In this document: in pieces, positions 5,351-9,906 of the stretch
Layout of the letters: the number at the start of each line of letters is the position of its first letter
Numbering within the stretch: position 1 is the first letter of the stretch
Assembly: GCA_002297935.1 (NCBI GenBank)
Contig: DBLC01000071.1
Span: 12,706 to 22,611, forward strand
Direction of reading: 5' to 3'
DNA: 9,906 nucleotides
Source: Dialister sp. UBA734
GTDB taxonomy: Bacteria; Bacillota; Negativicutes; Veillonellales; Dialisteraceae
Notes under the pieces: model-generated
What the model saw: only the letters and a program-made list of their open reading frames with translations
Told to the model about the DNA's origin: nothing
The model's database searches: none
Program-made: the position numbers and the translations under genes

Positions 5351-6697
5351 ATGTTATTAGAACTACTCAACCTACTCCTCCCCATCACCATCCTGCATTT
5401 TGCCGGTGGGTATATGCGGTACTTGCCTTTTTCGCCCTTTATCACCGAAGAGGAAAAGGGGAAGATTTTCTCTGCCTTTTTCCGGCTGGCGTTGTTCAAT
5501 ATGGCTTGGCAGGGGCTACTGTTTTGTGCCATGGGGATCACCGTCTTGGCTTATAAAATCGTGCTCACTTTCGGGTGGGTGCCATATTTCCTAGCCATGT
5601 TCTACCTGCTTCCCCAATACAAGCCCCAGCAGATTTTCGTCCTGGGTATGCAGGCGGTGTACATGTTCCTTCTTCACTGCCTGAGCGGACTCACCATGAT
5701 TCTGCTCCATCCGGACATGGCGGACCGCACGCCGTTCCTGGCGGAGCAGATGTGGCTCTATAATCTATATTTCTTCCTGACCCTCCCATTGGCCCGGCCG
5801 CTGTTTCTGAAAATGATGCCATCCACCCGGTTCATCAATGACAAGACATACAGCTACTACATCGCCGTTCTGCCACTGCTTTTGGTATTCAACGTGGTGC
5901 CCACCAGTCTCATTGGTGACCTATGGACCCCATCCAAATTGATATCCTGGTTGATTCTTTTGCTTGGATTCTTTGTATTTTACAAATATATTTCTCTGGA
6001 AGCCAAAGACGCAGAGGACCAGATTCGCATCCGCAGTGCCAATGAACTGATGCGCAAATCCATCGAATTTCTCCGCCACTACGCCTTGGTGTCCCAGGAT
6101 AGCGCCAAGGAAATGTCCCTCATTCGCCACGACTTCCGCCATCACATCCGCACGCTATACCAGCTTCTCCATGAAGGAAATATAGAAAAATCCCTGTCCC
6201 TTTTGGAAACCTTTGATGACAACCTGGAACGTACCGTGGTCCACCCCTATTGCTTGAACCCCATTCTCAATGCGGTGCTGACCATTTATTTCCATAAAGC
6301 GGAAGACATGGGCATTCCCCTCACCTATAAAATCAACATCCCGCCCAGCCTCCCCGGTGTGGAAAGCCCCATGGCCTTCATGATCGCCAACCTATTGGAA
6401 AACGCCATCGAAGCCTCGGCGGCCATGGTGCCCGATAAACGGTACCTTCACTTCCATCTCAATGTGAAAGGCAGCCAAGTGGTGCTTTCCATCGAAAACT
6501 ACTACGACAAACCACTCCGCTTCAACGAAGAAGGCTACCCCATGACCACCAAAACCGGCCACGGCCTGGGCATGATTTCCGTTGCCTCCTTCATGAAAGA
6601 ATATAAGGGATATCATACCTTCACACAGGAAAAGGGGAAAGTACGGTTTGAGGGGTATTTTATGGTAGATGACGCTATGGTGACTCGTGACTGGTGA
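5351..6697 (+). CDS. AgrC-like GHKL sensor histidine kinase
   Basis: This 448-residue membrane kinase has an N-terminal half (about 1-213) with roughly six hydrophobic segments and little extracytoplasmic loop, as in AgrC-type receptors. A linker helix runs about 214-250, and the phosphoacceptor region is LIRHDFRHH with H260. The HATPase domain shows the N box NLLENAIEAS (347-356) and glycine box GHGLG (403-407). It starts with ATG five bases after AAAGAGGTG. It probably phosphorylates the LytTR regulator encoded upstream. Its ligand is unknown. The last residues, VTRDW and the stop codon, are encoded by the GTGACTCGTGACTGGTGA of a heptamer array, so the native C-terminus has been replaced or extended by repeat sequence. 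A palindromic copy starts four bases after the stop. Confidence 0.92.
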   Translation: MLLELLNLLLPITILHFAGGYMRYLPFSPFITEEEKGKIFSAFFRLALFNMAWQGLLFCAMGITVLAYKIVLTFGWVPYFLAMFYLLPQYKPQQIFVLGMQAVYMFLLHCLSGLTMILLHPDMADRTPFLAEQMWLYNLYFFLTLPLARPLFLKMMPSTRFINDKTYSYYIAVLPLLLVFNVVPTSLIGDLWTPSKLISWLILLLGFFVFYKYISLEAKDAEDQIRIRSANELMRKSIEFLRHYALVSQDSAKEMSLIRHDFRHHIRTLYQLLHEGNIEKSLSLLETFDDNLERTVVHPYCLNPILNAVLTIYFHKAEDMGIPLTYKINIPPSLPGVESPMAFMIANLLENAIEASAAMVPDKRYLHFHLNVKGSQVVLSIENYYDKPLRFNEEGYPMTTKTGHGLGMISVASFMKEYKGYHTFTQEKGKVRFEGYFMVDDAMVTRDW

Positions 6698-6700
6698 CTG
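6679..6700. repeat. GTGACTG array overlapping the kinase gene's 3' end
   Basis: GGTGACTCGTGACTGGTGAC supplies the last five sense codons and the TGA of the kinase gene, then leads directly into palindromic copy 3. Confidence 0.8.
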
Positions 6701-6891
6701 GGTTATGATTGTGCTGATTTCTGTATCGAACATAACGATGCATACCGCAGTAACAAGGTTAAAAAGGTTAAAAGGGTTATATAAGGTTATGGGATTACCG
6801 TAAGTTTCATAACCCTATATAACCTGTATACCCCTGATGGTAGCGGTATGTATCATTATGTTCAGTATAAGAAATCAGCACAATAATAACC
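6701..6891. repeat. GGTTAT-type palindromic element, copy 3
   Basis: The ends are GGTTATGATTGTGCTGATTT and AAATCAGCACAATAATAACC. The interior AAGGTTAAAAAGGTTAAAAG and GGGTTATATAAGG face CCTATATAACC and related sequence. It ends a few bases before a degenerate CAGTCACCAGT array (6898-6950). Confidence 0.88.
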
Positions 6892-6897
6892 TATATC

Positions 6898-6950
6898 ACT
6901 CCCTAGCTACCAATCCCTGATCTCCCAGTCACCAGTCTACTAGTCAGAAG
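6898..6950. repeat. Degenerate CAGTCAC array, right arm of copy 3
   Basis: CACTCCCTAGCTACCAATCC, then CCCAGTCACCAGTCTACTAG. It has the same order of motifs as the other right arms (CTAGCTAC, AATCCC, CAGTCACC), partly decayed. Confidence 0.6.
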
Positions 6951-6988
6951 TTACTCCTTATAAAACTCTTTCCTTTTCCCTCTTCCCA

Positions 6989-6997
6989 TGCTATAAT
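6989..6997 (+). promoter_or_regulatory. Extended -10 promoter of the antisense antitoxin RNA
   Basis: TGCTATAAT is a consensus extended -10. The -35 region is poor, which an extended -10 can tolerate. The expected start is about 7004-7006. Confidence 0.65.
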
Positions 6998-7003
6998 ACA
7001 TAT

Positions 7004-7075
7004 ACAAATTGAAACCATTCCTTTGGGAATCACCAGGGAACAAAAAAAGGATGCAGCGGCAACTGCATCCTTTTT
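7004..7075 (+). ncRNA. Antisense antitoxin RNA of a par/Fst-like type I toxin-antitoxin locus
   Basis: A predicted RNA of about 72 nt starts after TGCTATAAT and ends at the terminator it shares with the convergent toxin mRNA. It carries AATTGAAACCA (7007-7017) and GGAATCACC (7026-7034). The same two sequences occur again at 7165-7175 and 7188-7196, where the toxin mRNA is transcribed from the other strand. The two RNAs can therefore pair at both sites, the second covering the toxin ribosome-binding site. A small ATTCC/GGAAT hairpin (about 7018-7030) exposes the repeat. This layout mirrors RNA II of the pAD1 par locus. Transcription itself is inferred. Confidence 0.65.
7044..7075. terminator. 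Shared bidirectional terminator of the type I toxin-antitoxin locus
   Basis: A 13-bp stem AAAAAGGATGCAG/CTGCATCCTTTTT (7044-7056 with 7063-7075) with a 6-nt loop. Five T follow on the plus strand and seven on the minus strand, so it can end both convergent RNAs. Confidence 0.88.
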
Positions 7076-7095
7076 CCCTACTTATTTATATTTTT

Positions 7096-7185
7096 CTAGT
7101 TAAGCCACCATGTAAATAGGGCAATTAAACCAGGGGCTAGCAGGTCAGCCCACAACCCGGATAGAATTGAAACCAAACCCTCCAT
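7096..7185 (-). CDS. Fst/Ldr-family small hydrophobic toxin peptide (type I toxin-antitoxin)
   Basis: This 29-residue peptide, MEGLVSILSG then LWADLLAPGLIALFTWWLN, is essentially a single membrane helix. It has the D-L-x-A-P...W-W-L pattern of the Fst/Ldr toxin superfamily, whose members insert in the inner membrane. GGGAGGTGATTCCTA precedes the ATG, giving a strong ribosome-binding site. That site lies in an 11-bp hairpin of the leader (7217-7207 with 7200-7190, loop AATGAA), so translation should be held back. A convergent small RNA shares direct repeats and the terminator with this mRNA, as in the par system. It has no charged C-terminal tail, unlike many Fst/Ldr peptides. The gene is too short for routine calling. 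Family assignment is by pattern; toxicity is inferred. Confidence 0.72.
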   Translation of the reverse strand: MEGLVSILSGLWADLLAPGLIALFTWWLN

Positions 7186-7189
7186 TAGG

Positions 7190-7217
7190 AATCACCTCCC
7201 TTCATTGGAAGGTGATT
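7190..7217 (-). promoter_or_regulatory. Leader hairpin sequestering the toxin ribosome-binding site
   Basis: In the minus-strand RNA, AATCACCTTCC pairs over 11 bp (one G-U) with GGGAGGTGATT around the loop AATGAA. The second arm contains the Shine-Dalgarno sequence. If transcription starts near 7213, at least the inner 7 bp would still form. Confidence 0.7.
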
Positions 7218-7219
7218 TT

Positions 7220-7225
7220 ATTATA
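7220..7225 (-). promoter_or_regulatory. -10 element of the toxin mRNA promoter
   Basis: TATAAT on the minus strand (7225-7220), about 35 bases upstream of the toxin ATG. No convincing -35 is visible, which could mean a weak promoter. The rest of 7226-7281 is a drifted GGGATTAG-type repeat. Confidence 0.5.
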
Positions 7226-7281
7226 CCCTAAATGGTAACGAATAGACTAGTATCCGGAAGGGGATTAGAAAGCAACCAAAG

Positions 7282-7461
7282 GGTTATGATTCTGCTGATT
7301 TCTACATCAAACAGAATAAAGTATACCGCCACCAGCAAGGTTAAAAAGGGTTATACAAGGTTATGAGATTACCGGAATCCCATAACCCATAACCTTGTAT
7401 AACCCTGTGACAAGCGGTATGTTTAAATTGTTTACAGAATGAAATCAGTACAATAATAACC
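7282..7461. repeat. GGTTAT-type palindromic element, copy 4
   Basis: The left end is GGTTATGATTCTGCTGATTT, the right end AAATCAGTACAATAATAACC. Inside, AAGGTTAAAAAGGGTTATAC and AAGGTTATG face CATAACC, CCTTGTATAACCC. It lies between the type I and type II toxin-antitoxin loci, 12 bases from the stop of the latter. Confidence 0.85.
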
Positions 7462-7473
7462 TTTTTTCTAATT

Positions 7474-7728
7474 TTATTCATAATGGGTCCAACAGGCCAA
7501 GAGTTTCACGGTTTGCGTTTCCTTATCCACTTTGTACACCAGGCGATGTTGGATATTGATTCTTTTGGAATACAAATTTCTAAACTTAGGTTCCAATTTC
7601 TCTGCGCCCAAGAATGGATTTTCCGGCAATACCGCCACTAGATCTTTCAGCGTTTCATACAAAGCAGGATTTCTTCTGATTTGCGTCAAATCTTTTTGGA
7701 AGGTTTTGGTATAGGTGAGTTTATACAT
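7474..7728 (-). CDS. yoeB: Txe/YoeB-family mRNA interferase toxin
   Basis: This 84-residue RelE-superfamily toxin would cleave mRNA on the ribosome. The family core is clear: the GAEKLEP segment with E46, R57 in YSKRINIQHRLVY (54-66) with R62, and the C-terminal THYE with H82 and Y83, matching the catalytic E, R, H and Y of YoeB. The usual tryptophan before SRRI is replaced (NLYSKRI), and one extra glutamate follows the conserved HY. Its ATG overlaps the last 8 bases of the antitoxin gene (GATGTATAA), the normal translational coupling of these pairs. All expected catalytic positions are present, so I expect an active toxin. A different RelE subfamily is unlikely given the matching antitoxin. 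Confidence 0.9.
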   Translation of the reverse strand: MYKLTYTKTFQKDLTQIRRNPALYETLKDLVAVLPENPFLGAEKLEPKFRNLYSKRINIQHRLVYKVDKETQTVKLLACWTHYE

Positions 7729-7978
7729 CAGGGATATCCTCTAAAGAGGTAAACGGAATCCCCTCTTCTTTTTCTGCTTTTGCAATCTTTTCTTTCATGC
7801 CAGGAATGCCATACAGGTAAAGCGTTTCTAAAAGCGATTCATAATCTCTTTTCCCCATAATAACCACATCGTCCAAGGTATCCTTATTGGTTGCAATAAT
7901 GGGAAGGTGTTCCTTATTGACCCGTTTCACCAGGTTGAAAAAATTTCTCCGCGCTTGTGTCTGACTTACAATTTCCAT
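7721..7978 (-). CDS. yefM: YefM/Axe-family (Phd/YefM) antitoxin
   Basis: This 85-residue antitoxin neutralises the downstream YoeB-type toxin and represses its own promoter. It begins MEIVSQTQARRNFFNLVKRV, the typical Phd/YefM N-terminal DNA-binding and dimerisation fold, with NKDTLDDVVIMGKRDYESLLETLYL in the middle (about 31-55). An acidic C-terminal tail (EEGIPFTSLEDIPDV) would wrap the toxin. I chose the ATG at 7978, eight bases or so after GAGAGGTGAT. The longer in-frame frame up to 8077 would run back through the promoter and operator. The promoter TTGCTG-17 bp-TATAAT lies immediately upstream, with a TGTACA operator overlapping it. The gene ends 8 bases inside the toxin gene. Confidence 0.9.
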   Translation of the reverse strand: MEIVSQTQARRNFFNLVKRVNKEHLPIIATNKDTLDDVVIMGKRDYESLLETLYLYGIPGMKEKIAKAEKEEGIPFTSLEDIPDV

Positions 7979-7999
7979 ATCGATCACCTCTCTATGGGT

Positions 8000-8036
8000 A
8001 TTATATCCGATTTCTCTATGTACAGCAATAGGTACA
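8000..8036 (-). promoter_or_regulatory. yefM-yoeB promoter with TGTACA operator pair
   Basis: TTGCTG (8028-8023), 17 bp, TATAAT (8005-8000) on the minus strand. A perfect TGTACA palindrome (8019-8024) overlaps the -35 region, and a second, one-mismatch site (GGTACA, 8031-8036) lies 12 bp away centre to centre. YefM proteins are known to bind paired TGTACA-type palindromes, so autoregulation is likely. Confidence 0.72.
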
Positions 8037-8090
8037 TGGGGATAGATAGATAGCTCTAAACAACTAACAACCAACAACTAAAAACAAAAA

Positions 8091-8272
8091 GGTTATTATT
8101 CTGCTAATTTCTGTATCGAACATAATGATGCATACCGCTACCATCGGGGTTAAAAGGGTTATATAGGGTTATGAAACTTACGGTAGCCTTATAACCTTAT
8201 ATAACCTTTTTAACCTTGACAATAGCGGTATATATCAGTATGTTTGGCAGAAAAATCAGCACAATAATAACC
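8091..8272. repeat. GGTTAT-type palindromic element, copy 5
   Basis: The ends are GGTTATTATTCTGCTAATTT and AAATCAGCACAATAATAACC. The interior GGGGTTAAAAGGGTTATATA faces CCTTATATAACCTTTTTAAC. On its left is a drifted array (CAACTAACAACCAACAACTA, about 8060-8081), on its right a CAGTCAC array (8273-8333). Confidence 0.88.
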
Positions 8273-8333
8273 TATATCAATCCCAGGGCCTAGATACTAA
8301 TCCCCAGTCACTAGTCACCAGTCCCCAGTCACT
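8273..8333. repeat. CAGTCAC heptamer array at the 3' end of the tctA-family gene
   Basis: CCCAGGGCCTAGATACTAAT, then CCCCAGTCACTAGTCACC and AGTCCCCAGTCACTG. On the minus strand its first GTGACTG supplies the TGA stop codon of the permease gene (CAG TGA CTGGGG). Confidence 0.8.
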
Positions 8334-9828
8334 GTTTTCTCGCCTTTTTCATCCAGTCCATCAAAAGGGGAGAGAAAGCGGACAGTACGCAGAGGGTGAT
8401 GAGAATCCAGCAGATGGGTGTGGAGAAGAGAATGGAAACGTCATTGCCAGAGAGGGAAAGACTTCTACGAAGGCCCCGTTCGCCAATCGGTCCCAGGATG
8501 AGAGCCAGTACGACGGCAGCGGTATTGAGGCCCATTTTGCGCATCAGGTAACCGGCCACGCCGAAGAGGAACATGATGACCACGTCGACGAAGCTGTTAT
8601 TGATAGCAAAGGAGCCCACCACGCAGAGGACGAAAATACAAGGAATCAGAATGGCATCGGACAGTTTCGCAATGTGAGCGAAAATACGGCAGCCACCCAA
8701 GCCGATGAGGAGCATGCAGAACTGCACGATCACGAAGCCCGCAAAGAACGTATAGGTCATGGGTGCGTATTTCGTAAACAATTCCGGTCCTGGCTGCAGA
8801 CCCTGGATGATAAGGCCGCCCATGAGTACCGCGGTGACCGATTCACCAGGAATGCCCAGGGTCAAGGTCGGAATGAGAGAACCGCCGGTGACAGCGTTGT
8901 TGGCCGCTTCGGAACCAGCGATGCCTTCGATGGAACCGTTGCCGAATTCTTCTTTCTTCTTGGAAAACTGTTTCGCCGTGTTGTACCCCAGGAAGCACGC
9001 AATGGACGCACCGGCCCCCGGCAGAATGCCGATGATATTTCCGATGAGCCAAGAACGAATCACAGTCGGTCCAATCTGTTTCAATTCATGGAATTTCAAA
9101 AGCACAGAGTCGTGGAATTTCACAATGCTGCCCCGTTCTTTGATGGCTTTTTCCATAAGGATAAATACCTGAGACATAGAGAACAGGCCGATCAGGGCGC
9201 AAGTCACATTGATGCCGTTATACAATTCATCGACACCAAACATGAAACGCTCCGTCCCTTCCATAGGGTCCATGCCGATGGTGGACAGAATCAGGCCAAA
9301 CGCGCCGGACATGAGGCCCTTCACCATGGAACCGGTGGTGACACCGGCGATGATGGTGAGGCCAAAAAGGGCCAGCCAGAAATATTCCGGCGAGCCGAAT
9401 TTCATAGCCAGCTGGGCCAGCATAGGCGCGAAGAAGTACAAGGAAATACAGGACAAAAGCCCGCCGAAGAACGACGCAATGCAGGCGGTGCCCAGAGCTT
9501 TCCCGGCGCGGCCCTTCTTGGTCAGTTCATACCCGTCGATGGCGGTGGCCGCCGACGCCGGTGTCCCCGGGGTATGAATCAGAATGGCGCAAATGGACCC
9601 GCCAAAAATAGCGCCGCAATAAATGCCGCCCAGCATGATCATGCCCGTTTCCGGTTTCATGCCGAACGTAAGAGGCAGCAACAACGCCACCCCCATGGCC
9701 GCGGACAGGCCCGGCATACAGCCCACCACGACACCGATGGTGACCCCAATCACCATCATCAATAAATTCATAGGCTCCAAGGCATTGCCAAACCCCTGGG
9801 CCATGAGTGCCAATGTATTTGCATCCAT
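8329..9828 (-). CDS. tctA: TctA-family large permease of a tripartite tricarboxylate transporter
   Basis: This 499-residue inner-membrane protein has the full length of TctA. These permeases form the main channel of importers for carboxylates (citrate-like acids and others), working with a small membrane subunit (TctB) and a periplasmic binding protein (TctC). Family signatures are present: GCMPGLSAAMG (36-46), IHTPGTPASAAT (84-95), GILPGAGAS (267-275), and EAANNAVTGGSLIP then GIPGES (307-330), with about a dozen hydrophobic stretches. The ATG at 9828 has GGAG ten bases upstream. TctB and TctC would be expected upstream, beyond the right edge. The 78 bases there hold no recognisable gene end. 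The stop codon lies inside a heptamer array. The substrate cannot be told from sequence. Confidence 0.93.
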   Translation of the reverse strand: MDANTLALMAQGFGNALEPMNLLMMVIGVTIGVVVGCMPGLSAAMGVALLLPLTFGMKPETGMIMLGGIYCGAIFGGSICAILIHTPGTPASAATAIDGYELTKKGRAGKALGTACIASFFGGLLSCISLYFFAPMLAQLAMKFGSPEYFWLALFGLTIIAGVTTGSMVKGLMSGAFGLILSTIGMDPMEGTERFMFGVDELYNGINVTCALIGLFSMSQVFILMEKAIKERGSIVKFHDSVLLKFHELKQIGPTVIRSWLIGNIIGILPGAGASIACFLGYNTAKQFSKKKEEFGNGSIEGIAGSEAANNAVTGGSLIPTLTLGIPGESVTAVLMGGLIIQGLQPGPELFTKYAPMTYTFFAGFVIVQFCMLLIGLGGCRIFAHIAKLSDAILIPCIFVLCVVGSFAINNSFVDVVIMFLFGVAGYLMRKMGLNTAAVVLALILGPIGERGLRRSLSLSGNDVSILFSTPICWILITLCVLSAFSPLLMDWMKKARKQ

Positions 9829-9906
9829 ATGTTTATTTCTCCTTTATTGGACTGTGCAATTTTAGGTATTCAATCCGCTACTGGAATGAGTGCGTAATGC
9901 GAAGTG

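Noticed and set aside
7979..8077. N-terminal extension of the YefM-type antitoxin
   Set aside because: It runs through the TTGCTG/TATAAT promoter and operator and precedes the strong GAGAGGTGAT site. The ATG at 7978 fits family length.
434..8333. CRISPR array reading of the CAGTCAC repeats
   Set aside because: Units are 7-8 bp without spacers of even length, and no cas genes are present.
8674..9765. 363-codon plus-strand open frame
   Set aside because: It is antisense to the tctA-family gene, which has clear family motifs. Its protein is rich in H, R, Q and G, as expected of a shadow frame.
9829..9906. 3' end of a tctB-like gene upstream of the tctA-family gene
   Set aside because: Three short frames end here, but none shows a membrane-segment ending that would identify tctB.

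Overview
The window looks like a chromosomal segment of a low-to-mid GC Firmicute. The Negativicutes (Acidaminococcus/Veillonella-type) are the best guess. The reasons are a T-box leader, strong GGAGGTG ribosome-binding sites, a TctA-type carboxylate permease, a LytTR/GHKL two-component pair and base composition near half GC by eye. This assignment is an inference from content, not a database match.

Layout. On the minus strand, 3550 to 160 is one transcription unit. It holds a T-box riboswitch (about 3550-3297), an amino-acid ABC ATPase (2922-2170) and two membrane permeases (1871-1176 and 1174-479), and it ends at a strong terminator (204-160). The T-box specifier region contains UGC and the acceptor-binding bulge is UGGA, which calls for a tRNA with U73. 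Both point to tRNA-Cys, so the operon is probably a cystine/cysteine importer switched on by uncharged tRNA-Cys. No substrate-binding protein lies in the unit. Beyond the terminator, a 12-codon minus-strand ORF with a very strong ribosome-binding site looks like the stump of a holin-like type I toxin.

On the plus strand, a LytTR response regulator (4065-4799) and an AgrC-like GHKL histidine kinase (5351-6697) form a two-component pair, separated by about 550 bp of repeats. Next come two adjacent toxin-antitoxin loci. The first is a compact, unannotated-looking type I locus of the Fst/Ldr (par) kind (about 6989-7225): a 29-residue hydrophobic toxin on the minus strand, a convergent antisense RNA of about 72 nt, a shared bidirectional terminator, two paired direct repeats and a hairpin that hides the toxin ribosome-binding site. 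The second is a type II YefM/YoeB-family pair (7978-7474) with a TGTACA operator over its promoter. The window ends with a complete tctA-family permease gene on the minus strand (9828-8329).

Between almost every pair of genes lies an ordered set of repeats: (i) arrays of a 7-8 bp unit (GTGACTG/CAGTCAC and drifted variants) that start at or a few bases after stop codons and stop just before ribosome-binding sites; (ii) inside these, about 180 bp imperfect palindromes with ends GGTTATTATT...AATAATAACC (five full copies, one half copy); (iii) other palindromes (a CCTGAGAAA 9-mer hairpin, a CCCCTTGGAGAAGGGG element, a GTCATTTCGACC/GTGGAGAAATCTC element). One palindrome sits in the T-box leader and another inside the ABC operon. 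One heptamer array has been captured as the C-terminal codons of the histidine kinase. The par-like toxin locus and this composite repeat architecture are the most notable content.
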